From NCBI RefSeq assembly GCF_042677945.1, contig NZ_JBHUDN010000026.1: a stretch of 64,000 nt of DNA, one strand, 5' to 3'. The notes under the pieces are model-generated. The model saw only the letters and a program-made list of their open reading frames with translations, was not told where the DNA came from and did no database searches. Source of the stretch: Haloplanus litoreus (GTDB lineage Archaea; Halobacteriota; Halobacteria; Halobacteriales; Haloferacaceae). A program made the position numbers and the translations under genes. This document shows, piece after piece, positions 1-7,845 of this stretch (its first letter is position 1; the number at the start of each line of letters is the position of its first letter).

Positions 1-60
1 GAGTACGCGGTCGAACTCAACCGTCTCGTCGAACTCGAGATGGAGGGGAGTCTCGGATAG
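1..60 (+). CDS. C-terminal end of a gene cut by the window edge
   Basis: Frame 1 is open from the first base and reads 19 codons, ending ...RLVELEMEGSLG and a TAG stop at 58-60. The piece is helical, acidic and leucine-rich, as expected for the end of a haloarchaeal protein. It is too short to name. Confidence 0.5.
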   Translation, partial: EYAVELNRLVELEMEGSLG

Positions 61-124
61 TGAGCGATCTCGACTGACCACCGACCACACTGTCTGAGGA
101 CGTGGCAATGGCTATCCACCACTA

Positions 125-607
125 TTGGAAGAAACTCGGGACGTCGTCGATCAGCACGAAGGGCACGGGGTCCGGGACCGCGTGGGTCAACTGGAAACGC
201 AGATGGCGCATTCGTCGACGATGATTCTGACACTACAGTGTTATCGGTGCGGGACCGGGTACGAGTACGTCGGCCGATCGCCACACCCCGCTCGGTGCGA
301 GGCGTGTGGCTCCTCGTGTGTTCCGCCTGCTGGCGTCCTTTCGGTAGTGAACCACGTTCACTGGGAGAGCGCGAACGGGGTATCGGAGATCCGTATTCAC
401 GCCGTCGACGAACGAGACCGAACGTTCGAGTTTCAGGTTGCTGCACGCGGACACCGTGGGAAACTGGTAGCTGTCGACATCGACGGCGTTTCGATCGATC
501 CACGTATGTGGGATACGATAGAGGCGCTCCCGTCGGCGATCACCGACCAAATAGCCACCCTGGGCGTTACGGACGTCGACACCGCCGTCGTCGACCCGTC
601 GAACTGA
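125..607 (+). CDS. Zinc-ribbon hypothetical protein
   Basis: This 160-residue protein carries a rubredoxin-like zinc knuckle around residues 39-61 (CYRCG ... CEACG), followed by a mixed alpha/beta acidic domain with no motif I recognise. The CxxC pairs indicate structural zinc binding. The frame opens with TTG at 125; in-frame ATGs at 203 (before AHSSTM) and 221 lie closer to the zinc ribbon and may be the real start, because the first 26 residues look unstructured. It stands alone. Function unknown. Confidence 0.75.
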   Translation: MEETRDVVDQHEGHGVRDRVGQLETQMAHSSTMILTLQCYRCGTGYEYVGRSPHPARCEACGSSCVPPAGVLSVVNHVHWESANGVSEIRIHAVDERDRTFEFQVAARGHRGKLVAVDIDGVSIDPRMWDTIEALPSAITDQIATLGVTDVDTAVVDPSN

Positions 608-790
608 TCGATACGGGCTGCTTCGTCCGACTCGTGACTCCGGGGTAGAGCGGCTCGGGACCCCGGAATTCCGTCGAGACAGTGGATACCACGAGATTGG
701 TGTCGTTCGTGACGCGATCCGGACGGTGGCTTGCAGTCCCATCGACGCCGCCGCGTGGATCGACACAGCCGTCCGGGGCGGCCGTGGGGC

Positions 791-979
791 TCAGTCCGGG
801 CGACGGCCGTTCGGGGACCGATCACCCACGTCGGTCTCCCGTTCGAGTTCTTGCATTCGCTCGATTCGCTCTCGTTCGCTCATACTTGGCCACTCGGCGA
901 TATCCTCCACGGTGCGTTTACAGGCGACGCAGATCCCATCCTCGGTCTCACAAACGCCCACGCACGGACTGCTGACCAT
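791..979 (-). CDS. DUF1289-family small Cys-rich protein
   Basis: This 62-residue protein begins MVSSPCVGVCETEDGICVAC, followed by KRTVEDIAEW, the DUF1289 pattern (SPC-x3-C ... C-x2-C-x-R-x3-E-x3-W). The four cysteines probably bind a metal. Members of this family are usually stand-alone small proteins of unknown role. The ATG at 979 is the only sensible start, as the family motif begins at residue 4. The C-terminal tail is Arg/Asp-rich. Confidence 0.85.
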   Translation of the reverse strand: MVSSPCVGVCETEDGICVACKRTVEDIAEWPSMSERERIERMQELERETDVGDRSPNGRRPD

Positions 980-1219
980 GGTCCCCGAGAATGGACCCGG
1001 GGACTGTATAGTCCCTGCCGTCCGTCATCACACCTACGGTCCCGACCGCACCACTGCGCTCGCTCGGAGCTGTCGACAGTCACAAACGCTACTATCGGTA
1101 CTGACGAGCCGTCGGATCTACCGCGCCGGGCTGATTTCCGGATCGGGGTTTCGATCACTCCGATGCCTGCGCGAGTATGCCGTGCTGCACAGGTGGGAAT
1201 CGTCGGACTGCGAACGGAG

Positions 1220-1240
1220 TGCTTCGACAGGGATTCGAAC
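1220..1240 (-). repeat. Displaced copy of a tRNA 3' end (possible att scar)
   Basis: These 21 bases match the T-arm and acceptor end of the tRNA-Glu gene at 1342-1362 with one mismatch (TGCTTCGAC versus TGCTCCGAC, then AGGGATTCGAAC in both). The rest of a tRNA cannot be found next to it. A partial tRNA 3' end lying near the complete gene is what a past tRNA-targeted integration leaves. No integrase is visible nearby, so this is an inference. Confidence 0.5.
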
Positions 1241-1341
1241 TCGGCGAGACGGTCGACCTCGCTACGCTCGGTCGCTGCGACTCACTTGATCGAATCCCTT
1301 CGTGCGTGTTTCGAGCGCGTCACAGGGTGACGCTCGTAGGA

Positions 1342-1416
1342 TGCTCCGACAGGGATTCGAACCCTGGTCATTGCCGTGAGAGGGCAATATGATTGGCCGG
1401 ACTACACTATCGGAGC
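1342..1416 (-). tRNA. tRNA-Glu (anticodon CTC)
   Basis: The minus strand folds as a 75-nt tRNA. The acceptor stem GCTCCGA pairs with TCGGAGC and is followed by discriminator A. The anticodon stem is TTGCC/GGCAA with loop CTCTCAC, giving anticodon CTC (Glu, codon GAG). The T-loop is GGTTCGAATCC within a CAGGG/CCCTG stem. No intron is seen and CCA is not encoded. A TTTAAATAT box lies about 50 bp upstream. Confidence 0.95.
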
Positions 1417-1463
1417 CCGTCGACGCACCGCACGCCGATCACACTCCAATCGAGGGGGTGCCG

Positions 1464-1472
1464 ATATTTAAA
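1464..1472 (-). promoter_or_regulatory. TATA box of tRNA-Glu
   Basis: On the minus strand the sequence TTTAAATAT lies about 48-56 bp upstream of the mature tRNA 5' end. This suits an archaeal TATA element (normally about 26 bp before the transcription start) followed by a short 5' leader. Confidence 0.6.
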
Positions 1473-1535
1473 CTCCACTATATCGGTCGACGGGGCCGAG
1501 AGTAAAGGGTCTCGGGAACGACGGGTCCGACGACA

Positions 1536-2267
1536 ATGAGTCTCGAAGACAGTGCGACCGTCGTGACGGGTGCGAGTTCCGGTATCGGTGAGGCGACCGC
1601 CCACGAGTTCGCGAGTCGGGGGGCGCGGGTCGCCCTCGCCGCGCGGAGCGAGGACCGACTGGACGCCATCGCCGCGGATCTCGAGGAGGAGTACGACGCG
1701 GAGACGCTCGTCGTCCCGACGGACGTCCGCGACGAGGCGGCCGTGGCGGAGTTGATCGACGCGGTCGTCGACACGTTCGGCGGTCTGGACGTCCTGGTGA
1801 ACAACGCGGGTCTCGGACGCGGCGGCGAGGTGGCCGACCTCTCGACCGGCGACTACCGGGCGATGATGGACACGAACGTCGACGGCGTCTTCTTCGCGAC
1901 GCGGGCGGCCCTGCCGCAGCTGGCGGCTTCGGACGGCAACCTGATCTTCGTCGGGAGCTTCGCTGGCCAGTACCCCCGGCCGGGGAACCCGGTGTACGCC
2001 GCGACGAAGTGGTGGGTGCGCGGGTTCGCCCACAGCGTCGAGGGCCAGGTCGGTTCGGACGGCGTCGGCGTCACGGTAGTCAACCCGACCGAGGTGCGGA
2101 CGGAGTTCGGCAGCGACGACGGCGACGCCTTCGCCGAGCGGTTCGACCCGGGCGAGGTGAGCGAACCCGAGGAGATCGCGGACGCCATCGGCTTCGCGGC
2201 CGCTCAGGACCACTCGACGGTCCACGAAATCGACGTCTATCGCCGCGACAAGTTCGACGGGTGGTGA
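1536..2267 (+). CDS. SDR-family NAD(P)-dependent oxidoreductase
   Basis: This 243-residue classical short-chain dehydrogenase has the full motif set: the Rossmann glycine motif TGASSGIG (11-18), NNAG (89-92), and the Ser141-Tyr154-x3-Lys158 catalytic residues, then the VNPTEVRTEF cofactor-loop region. It should reduce or oxidise a carbonyl/alcohol substrate in the cytoplasm. The substrate cannot be told; the closest general type is the YdfG/serine-3-dehydrogenase-like group. The ATG at 1536 lies about 120 bp from the divergently transcribed tRNA. Confidence 0.95.
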   Translation: MSLEDSATVVTGASSGIGEATAHEFASRGARVALAARSEDRLDAIAADLEEEYDAETLVVPTDVRDEAAVAELIDAVVDTFGGLDVLVNNAGLGRGGEVADLSTGDYRAMMDTNVDGVFFATRAALPQLAASDGNLIFVGSFAGQYPRPGNPVYAATKWWVRGFAHSVEGQVGSDGVGVTVVNPTEVRTEFGSDDGDAFAERFDPGEVSEPEEIADAIGFAAAQDHSTVHEIDVYRRDKFDGW

Positions 2268-2272
2268 GGTGA

Positions 2273-2455
2273 TCAGATCGACTCGACGCCAGCCTCGGGG
2301 ACGACGGTCTTGATGCGCTGTAGCCGGCGGGTCGCCGCTTGCTTCGTCGGGAGTGCGTCCTCGCTGGTCGCGAGAACCGTCCCGTCCGCGGCACGGAGTC
2401 GCCAGCGGAACGACCCGGTTTCGGTTTCGAACACCTGAAACGTCGCTCCGGCCAT
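2273..2455 (-). CDS. DUF1508 (YegP-like) small protein
   Basis: This 60-residue protein reads MAGATFQVFETETGSFRWRL then RAADGTVLATSED. The FEVFxDxxGxFRWRLRxxNGxxIAxS pattern is diagnostic of the DUF1508/YegP fold (HVO_2922 family in haloarchaea). The family forms a small beta-beta-alpha domain of unknown function. It converges with the SDR gene, with only 5 bp between the stops. Confidence 0.9.
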   Translation of the reverse strand: MAGATFQVFETETGSFRWRLRAADGTVLATSEDALPTKQAATRRLQRIKTVVPEAGVESI

Positions 2456-2512
2456 GCGGGCTACGACGGGATCGAGGGTAAAAAACGCCTTGCCGTGTCC
2501 GGTCGGTCGTCG

Positions 2513-2788
2513 CTACGAGAGCTGTCTGGACCACCAGCGGAGCCAGTCGGCAAGCGGGCCACGCATCCCGTCGACGTGGACCCGCACGGTTCCGTCGAGA
2601 TGCCAGCGGGCGAACTCCGACTCGGAGTCCATCCGGAGCGGGACGTCGACGGTCACGTCCTCGAAGGTACACTCCAGATCCTCCTCCCGGTCGATTGCCG
2701 TGTCGAGGACGTCGTCGACGAGATGGAGCCACGTCTGTTCTTCCGCCGACTCGGCTGGGAGGTCCCCGGACGAATTGTTCGACATCAC
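2513..2788 (-). CDS. Conserved hypothetical acidic protein
   Basis: This 91-residue very acidic protein has a tryptophan-rich C-terminus (WLHLV near residue 20, ADWLRWWSRQLS at the end). The strands in between (DVTVDVPLRMDS, GTVRVHVDG) suggest a small alpha/beta fold. Two adjacent ATGs (2788 and 2785) could start it. I do not recognise the family. It is co-directional with the DUF1508 gene, 57 bp away, so the two may be cotranscribed. Confidence 0.7.
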   Translation of the reverse strand: MMSNNSSGDLPAESAEEQTWLHLVDDVLDTAIDREEDLECTFEDVTVDVPLRMDSESEFARWHLDGTVRVHVDGMRGPLADWLRWWSRQLS

Positions 2789-2841
2789 GTAGCGATGGTG
2801 CTGGGGACGGCTTGTATCTTCGCCTCTCGTCGCGGTCGCGT

Positions 2842-3525
2842 AAAGTTAAGCGTGAAGAGTGAGGCGTGCTGATTTCTAAGTTGTTCATGCCCGAAATCAG
2901 CCGCCTCAGCGATGGTAGCGACTGGATCGAATTAGATTTTGTGGAGCGTCAGCGGACACCCGAGTTCGCGATGCGGCTTGGTATTCAGATGCATGTGGCT
3001 GGACTATCACTTTCGAATACCATCTCGATTCTTGAGAGGTTGGGTGTCGAACGCTCTCGAACAGCTGTCCACAACTGGGTGCAGAAGGCCGATCTACAGC
3101 CCGAAGGCGCTGCGAGCCCGAATCACGTTGCGCTCGACGAAACCGTGATTCGACTCAACGATCAGCAATACTGGCTGTACGCTGCCCTCAATTCTGAAAC
3201 AAACAAATTCCTTCATATCTGGCTCTTTAGCACGTATAAGATCGGTCTTACCGAAATCTTCCTGAGCGGGTTACGCGAGAAACACGATGTCCAAACCGCC
3301 ATGTTTCTCGTTGACGATGCTCAGTGGCTCAAAACGGTCCTCGATCGGCACGGCCTCGATTGCAGATACGAACTCCATGGCAATCGGAATGCCGTCGAAC
3401 GTATATTCAGAGAAGTAAAAAGACGAACCTCTTCATTTTCAAATACATTCAGCCACGTGGAGCCGACGACAGCAGAATCGTGGCTCCAAGCCCTCGCTGT
3501 CTGGTGGAATCGATGCCAAAGTTAA
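2842..3525 (+). mobile_element. IS6-type insertion sequence (ends uncertain)
   Basis: A complete-looking IS6-type transposase gene is bracketed by an 8-bp direct repeat AAAGTTAA at 2842-2849 and 3518-3525. IS6 elements make 8-bp target duplications, so this may mark the insertion. However, the right copy contains the transposase stop codon and I could not find matching terminal inverted repeats, so the true ends are unresolved. A leader motif GTGAAGAGTGAGG at 2852-2864 has a near copy at 4942-4954. Confidence 0.5.
2887..3525 (+). CDS. IS6-family DDE transposase
   Basis: This 212-residue protein is the compact IS6-type transposase common in haloarchaea. It has a short N-terminal HTH region (SNTISILERLGVERSRTAVHNW) followed by a DDE domain with the first Asp in LDETVIRL, the second in LVDDAQWL, and the Glu in NAVERIFREVKRRT. 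The usual GxPW after the second Asp reads DAQW, a small deviation. The ATG at 2887 matches the family N-terminus MPEI; an upstream in-frame start at 2866 is less likely. No frameshift is seen. Confidence 0.9.
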   Translation: MPEISRLSDGSDWIELDFVERQRTPEFAMRLGIQMHVAGLSLSNTISILERLGVERSRTAVHNWVQKADLQPEGAASPNHVALDETVIRLNDQQYWLYAALNSETNKFLHIWLFSTYKIGLTEIFLSGLREKHDVQTAMFLVDDAQWLKTVLDRHGLDCRYELHGNRNAVERIFREVKRRTSSFSNTFSHVEPTTAESWLQALAVWWNRCQS

Positions 3526-3672
3526 CACGACCTTCGACACAGGGAAACGAGATATAAACAGCTGTATCAACGTCATCCTTGGAACAAGACGGTCATCTTT
3601 CGGATCTGCTGTTTCCGATTTTCTTGATTGAGGAATTCCTGGGACTGTCGACGGACTAGAATACTGCCCCAT

Positions 3673-3703
3673 CAGATCAGTTTCACCGGAGACGACTGAT
3701 CTG
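3673..3703. repeat. Perfect 9-bp inverted repeat
   Basis: CAGATCAGT at 3673-3681 is the exact reverse complement of ACTGATCTG at 3695-3703, with a 13-base spacer. It lies between the IS6 transposase and the end of the RPA-like pseudogene. It could be a transcription terminator hairpin or an operator; no T-run follows. Confidence 0.5.
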
Positions 3704-3793
3704 CGTCATGAAAAGGGTCTAGAGTTCTGAGTCTCGGAGCGAGACTCGCCGTGCTACGGGTCGCTACCAGTCGTCGGCTTCATCGTCACACCA

Positions 3794-4736
3794 TCACCGA
3801 ACACCGTCCATACGATTGCTCTGGCTGCCGGTCGGTCGCTCAATGATCGTGAGCGTACTGTCTCGGCGTGTCTCGAACGTCGGGTTGCCGTCGTACCATC
3901 GCTTCATGACATCCTCACAGCGAACGACATCACCTTCGCACAGTTCGGGGAAGCGGTGGGAACGGATGAGCGTCCGGCCGTCATCAGTCGGGTCAGGCAT
4001 CGGTCGCGTCTCGTCCCACTCACTCTTCTCCCAGATGGCGAATTTCATCACGCCAATGTCGTCGCCCAGCAGACCAGCCTGCTTGATCGCAGGATGGGTA
4101 TTCTCGAACAACCGGAGGATCGTTCCCTGCGTCGAGAATCGCCCACGCGTTGCGTCGACGGGCGTGTACCGAACGTTGTCGACCGTCAGGACGTTCCGTG
4201 GGTCGGTCGCCTCGGCGTCGGCCTGTCTCAGCAGGGCCTGTGTCGGTTCGGCGCCGTCACGGAGGCGGTTTGCAAGCGCAATCGCCAGTGTCAACCGTGA
4301 TTTGCGTATCTCGGCCCCTGTCAGGGTCGTAGAGCGTGTCGCCGGGCGTCCAGTTGGCGTCGATGCGGCTCGCGGCAAGTCGACCAGTCGGGGCAACCAC
4401 TGGGTCGCCGCCGGCTGTGTGACCGTAGACGCCGTCGACGGGTTCCGTTCGGTGTACGCCGTCGACTCGTGAACTGGCATCCCATCGGTTGCGGTGCCCG
4501 TCGACGACGCGGTGTCGTCGTTGACGAGCGCGTGCAGCAATCCCGAAGAGCGCCCGCACCAGTGCGGAGCGATCTGCTGGGATGTCGGCACGCTCACCGT
4601 GTGTCCGGTCGGCCCGGACCTGTTGGAATGGCGTGTCGGTCGGCCGCGTGCACGCGGTCGCATCTGTCGTGTTCGGCTCTGTCGGCGTGTCTGTCGTGCC
4701 CGATAACATCTTATCGGATTGGTTGCTACTATTCAT
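3794..4736 (-). pseudogene. RPA-like (OB-fold) DNA-binding protein gene, frame-broken
   Basis: The 5' part is read in one frame from an ATG at 4736 (MNSSNQSDKML ... DRSALVRALFGIAARA ... ASRIDANWTPGDTLYDPDRG), and the 3' part in another frame down to the stop at 3794 (LANRLRDGAEPTQALLRQAD ... VRYTPVDATRGRF ... TLTIIERPTG). The two frames overlap near 4260-4310, where both look coding (ITVDTGDCA / TLAIALANRL), so a 1-nt shift is needed there. A second pair of compensating shifts may exist near 4440-4550. The C-terminal part resembles the OB-fold single-strand-binding (RPA-like) proteins of haloarchaeal plasmids, which is my best guess for the ancestral role. A related short piece lies at 6290-6406. 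Confidence 0.6.
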
Positions 4737-4966
4737 TGGAATTCATCCAATTCCGTTTTCTGAGGCTCTGTCCAGCCTCACACTCTACACCGACTAGCGA
4801 CGCTAAGGTGTCTCGCTGGGGAAGAGGTCCAAGGCCGCTGTTTTCGAAGGAATCCCCACATCAGTCCCACACTCAATTTCTCGTTTCCACAGCGGATCTG
4901 CACCTTCGAACTGATACTGACGTTCCCTCACAAACTATACTGTGAAGGGTGAGGGTCAAGCCCTAT

Positions 4967-5007
4967 TTCATGAGATCTCACATACGAACATCTTATGCTT
5001 CATGAGA
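4967..5007. promoter_or_regulatory. Direct-repeat operator of the toxin-antitoxin pair
   Basis: TTCATGAGA occurs at 4967-4975 and again at 4999-5007, 32 bp apart (about three helical turns), just upstream of the antitoxin ATG at 5040. Each copy contains the palindrome TCATGA. Type II antitoxins usually repress their own operon by binding such repeated sites, so these are likely antitoxin boxes. Confidence 0.55.
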
Positions 5008-5039
5008 CGCGACACCCACACAACATCAGGTGGCTCAGA

Positions 5040-5351
5040 ATGAGTAGCAACGATACCAAACACGTCCAAACCGAGTTGAACGAGGAGGAGTACGCGCGAT
5101 TTCGAGAGTTCGCTGAGGAACACGGACTGTCGCTCAAAGAAGCCAGTCACGAGGCGTTGATTGAGTGGGTCGAACGCCAGCAACAGGCCGATCCGAACGA
5201 TGCAGCCTTTACCGTTCTCGATGATCTCGATGATTCGTCGCTCCCACGGACAGCACAGACAGACGCCAGAGAAGAAGACGATCTCGTTGACGAGTGGCAC
5301 GGCAACGATGAATCATTCGTTCTCGCTGAGGACCCCTCCTCGAACACCTAG
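5040..5351 (+). CDS. Antitoxin of a VapBC-like module (ribbon-helix-helix type)
   Basis: This 103-residue protein starts MSSNDTKHVQTELNEEEYAR. The strand (HVQTEL) followed by two helices (EEEYARFREFAEEHG, SLKEASHEALIEWVERQQ) fits a ribbon-helix-helix DNA-binding domain. The acidic, unstructured second half would be the toxin-neutralising tail. The ATG at 5040 is chosen because the RHH strand follows directly; the frame opens earlier at 4995, but that would place the operator repeat inside the gene. It ends 5 bp before the toxin start. Confidence 0.8.
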   Translation: MSSNDTKHVQTELNEEEYARFREFAEEHGLSLKEASHEALIEWVERQQQADPNDAAFTVLDDLDDSSLPRTAQTDAREEDDLVDEWHGNDESFVLAEDPSSNT

Positions 5352-5356
5352 CTCCG

Positions 5357-5869
5357 ATGGCAGACCCAGTTGAGACACCGATTGGGACGGTAACCCCCGA
5401 ACATTTTCGACCGGGTTCGGTTCGTCATCAGGTCGTCTGTGGCCCGAAGTTCCTCTATGCGCTGTTCAATCCGCAGGATCAGATGCACCCCGTCTCACGT
5501 GCATTCATGGATTTTGTCCGCGACGGCCATCTCCCATATCGGCGACTGATCGTGAACGACCATATCGTCGACGAAGCTGCGACCCGACTCAAAAAACAGG
5601 CGTCGATGCGAAACGCTGCGACGTTTCTGACGACACTCGATAAGAGTGCCCTCTATCAACTCGAATCAGTTACTCCGGGGGTATTCAGTGATGCGACAGA
5701 CACGTTCATCGAGTGGACCGACCTCGATGCATCCTTGACGGACTTCATCGTCGCGTCACACATGGCCGAGCTAGAGGTTGATCACATCCTCACGTACGAC
5801 CGGCATTATGTCGCCTTCGACGTGACGGCGCTCCCCTATCGGAGACACGAGTCATCGACCCACGACTGA
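5357..5869 (+). CDS. PIN-domain (VapC-like) toxin
   Basis: This 170-residue PIN-fold protein would be a ribonuclease toxin. Acidic residues fitting the PIN active site are seen in VDEAATRLKK (Glu near residue 74), DLDASLTDF (about 121-129) and ILTYDRHY (Asp near 149). The first acidic residue normally found after the opening strand is absent: the segment reads QVVCGPKFLYALF, so activity may be reduced or differently organised. The body ends in the usual VapC tail (AFDVTALPYR). The last residues (SSTHD) and the stop codon lie in an IS200/IS605-type hairpin, so the natural C-terminus was probably replaced. Confidence 0.8.
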   Translation: MADPVETPIGTVTPEHFRPGSVRHQVVCGPKFLYALFNPQDQMHPVSRAFMDFVRDGHLPYRRLIVNDHIVDEAATRLKKQASMRNAATFLTTLDKSALYQLESVTPGVFSDATDTFIEWTDLDASLTDFIVASHMAELEVDHILTYDRHYVAFDVTALPYRRHESSTHD

Positions 5870-5878
5870 AGCCGTGGG
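5859..5878 (+). mobile_element. IS200/IS605-type right-end hairpin (solo remnant)
   Basis: CCCACG-ACTGAAGC-CGTGGG forms a 6-bp hairpin, followed by GCTTCTTCCTCGCACC. This is the characteristic subterminal hairpin at the right end of haloarchaeal IS200/IS605 and TnpB elements and their MITE derivatives (PATEs). No TnpA or TnpB gene is next to it, so only one end remains. The toxin gene runs into it and a broken gene begins right after it. Confidence 0.6.
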
Positions 5879-5896
5879 CTTCTTCCTCGCACCTCT

Positions 5897-6295
5897 GTGA
5901 GCGGGTACGTCGCGATTTTCACGGGGCGCTCGCGCTCAACGGACGATACCGATATCGTCCTCGAACCGCTCTCGGACCCCGAACTCGAAGAGCTCGCTGA
6001 CCGACTCAACGAGGGGGGTACTGGGGGATGGCGATGCCGCTGGACGACTTCGTTGCGATGCTCAGTGACGGCGACCGTCTCCGCGTCGCCGAAGACGGTG
6101 AAATGTATCCCAACTTCGAGGTCTGGCTTGCCTCAAACGGTCTCGAACGCGAAGCGCTCTCGACGGCGATCACCGCAGAGGTCGACGAGCACGAGATATC
6201 GATCAGCTCGATCGAACTCCAAATCGCCTACAAACTCCGGCTTGCGAAGGGTGGCGGAACGACGAACTGCAAGGACTTCGAGGACGCCCTGCGCT
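5897..6295 (+). pseudogene. Nucleotidyltransferase-like gene, truncated and frameshifted
   Basis: The frame from 5897 reads VAIFTGRSRSTDDTDIVLEP then LSDPELEELADRL. After the G-run near 6013-6020 the coding continues in the next frame (MAMPLDDFVAMLSDGDRLRV ... IELQIAYKLRL ... CKDFEDAL). Joined, this resembles the AbiEii/DUF6036-type nucleotidyltransferase-fold proteins often found beside toxin genes (RSTDDTDI as the R-x-T-x-D-x-D motif, and a late KL-x-KDFED helix). The N-terminus is cut by the hairpin element and the C-terminus stops at about 6290, where unrelated DNA begins. A single-base deletion in the G-run would restore the frame. Confidence 0.55.
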
Positions 6296-6406
6296 GGATA
6301 TCTGCTGCTGGCAGTCGCGTGTTACCGCGAGGCCGGCGCGATAGCACAGGTCGCCGGGTGACCAGTCCGCCTCGATCGCGGCCGTAGCCACACCACGTGA
6401 ACGCAC
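6290..6406 (-). pseudogene. Fragment related to the RPA-like gene
   Basis: The minus strand reads GVATAAIEADWSPGDLCYRA, which parallels RLAASRIDANWTPGDTLYDP in the broken RPA-like gene at 3.8-4.7 kb. Homology is recognisable for about 30 codons only. The piece abuts the end of the truncated nucleotidyltransferase-like gene head-on, marking a recombination junction. Confidence 0.4.
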
Positions 6407-6452
6407 GGGTCACTACTGGTTTATCATCTCTCCCACCGTCCTAGCGGTAGAT

Positions 6453-6809
6453 ATGTCCACAACAGCCAGTTCGACGGATGTAGAGCAGTCGCTCGTCGCC
6501 ACCGTCACCACCGAGACTATCCCTGGCAACGAGATCGTGGAGGTGCTCGGTATCGCCCGCGGCAACACCGTCCGAGCACGGAATGTGGGACGCGACATCA
6601 CCCAGGGACTCCGAAATCTCGCTGGCGGAGAACTCAAGGCCTACTCGACGCTGCTCGCCGATGCCCGGGATCAGGCAATCGCGCGGATGGAAGCGGACGC
6701 ACTCGAGATGGGTGCGGACGCCGTCGTGAACGTCCGGATGGAAACGTCCGAGGTTACCCAAGGCGCTTCGGAAGTGATCGCCTATGGGACGGCTGTCAAA
6801 CTCGCCTGA
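6453..6809 (+). CDS. YbjQ/DUF74 family protein
   Basis: This 118-residue protein has the hallmarks of the YbjQ (DUF74) family: TIPGNEIVEVLGIARGNTVR near residues 21-40, the basic helix RNVGRDITQGLRNLAGGELK, and the late motif ADAVVNVRMETSEV. The family forms pentameric beta/alpha shells whose role is unsettled. Length and N-terminus fit the family. Co-directional neighbours are absent; the next gene converges. Confidence 0.92.
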   Translation: MSTTASSTDVEQSLVATVTTETIPGNEIVEVLGIARGNTVRARNVGRDITQGLRNLAGGELKAYSTLLADARDQAIARMEADALEMGADAVVNVRMETSEVTQGASEVIAYGTAVKLA

Positions 6810-6866
6810 GGAGACTGTCGTGGCCGACGTCGAGCAGTCGAAGGTCGAGCTTGCGACTGCTCGATA

Positions 6867-7790
6867 CTATTCCCGACCGATCCGGTCGGTTCCACACGTC
6901 GAAAGAACAGAGAGGACGTGCTCGCGGAGCCGATCGGTCGCAAGCGATCCAGTGACGTGGCCGTTCTCCAGTACGGACAGTGACAGTCCCGCGTAGGCCG
7001 GGCGTTGTCGGTCGTACTCGATGATGCGGTCGTATCGGGCGAGCAATGGGGAACAATCATCCGCCCCGACGGCACTGAACTCCTCCTCGAAATCGAGAAT
7101 CTCGCGGAGGTAGTCCGGCCGTCTCCGAGCCGATTCGGCAGTCATCTTCCGATAGACGGACGAGACGAACATCTCGCCCAGCGCGGCGCCGGCGAAGATC
7201 GGGACGTATCGGTCGACGGTGTCGAAGCACGCCCGGTGGAGGTTGACGGCCCAGCCACCGAGGCTGAGACCCGATGCGAGGACCGGGCTGCTGGTTCGAT
7301 CGCTCGCCTGCGTCGCGAGCTCGTCGATGAGGCCGACCGAGGCGGCGAGCATCCCGACGAAGTTCTCAAGGGCGCCCATCGCCCGAGCGTAATCCACGTT
7401 CGATCCGTCGTGGAACGGAGCCCTGACGGCGATGACGTTGGCCGGGATCGCTTCGTCGGTCGTGACGAACAACCGCCGAAACGAGTTCGAACTGAACCGC
7501 CCGAAGTCGAACGGCCGCTCGCCACTCCCGTGGTGATAGATGAGCGTCGGATAGTCCGGCCCACGCCATTGCCAGGGCATATACGCCGTCTCGAACACCC
7601 CGATCGGCGTGTCGACGGTCACAGACCGCTCGCCAGCACGACTGAGGTCGTCGACACTGGCCTCCGATTCACTCGCCACCTCGATGAGCGGTCGTGAGTC
7701 GAGCGACCGACCGAAGAACTTCGCATCACGTAGGAGGAGGGCACTGACTTGTATGGTCCCGACATCGAGGAGTTCGTGGATGTTCGTCAT
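6867..7790 (-). CDS. Alpha/beta hydrolase-fold protein
   Basis: This 307-residue cytoplasmic protein has LIYHHGSGERPF (oxyanion-hole strand, near residue 85), the nucleophile elbow ASGLSLGGWAVN (GxSxG, near residue 175) and a late ENGHVTGSL supplying the catalytic His. These place it in the alpha/beta-hydrolase superfamily (esterase or peptidase-like); the substrate is unknown. The start MTNIHELL at 7790 is preferred; the open frame continues upstream to 7961 but that part reads as non-coding. The downstream neighbour is convergent. Confidence 0.8.
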   Translation of the reverse strand: MTNIHELLDVGTIQVSALLLRDAKFFGRSLDSRPLIEVASESEASVDDLSRAGERSVTVDTPIGVFETAYMPWQWRGPDYPTLIYHHGSGERPFDFGRFSSNSFRRLFVTTDEAIPANVIAVRAPFHDGSNVDYARAMGALENFVGMLAASVGLIDELATQASDRTSSPVLASGLSLGGWAVNLHRACFDTVDRYVPIFAGAALGEMFVSSVYRKMTAESARRRPDYLREILDFEEEFSAVGADDCSPLLARYDRIIEYDRQRPAYAGLSLSVLENGHVTGSLATDRLREHVLSVLSTCGTDRIGRE

Positions 7791-7845
7791 CTGATTTGGA
7801 AGCTTGGTTCGGATGCTCTGTGCGTTCCGGTCGGTTCCCCGGAGG

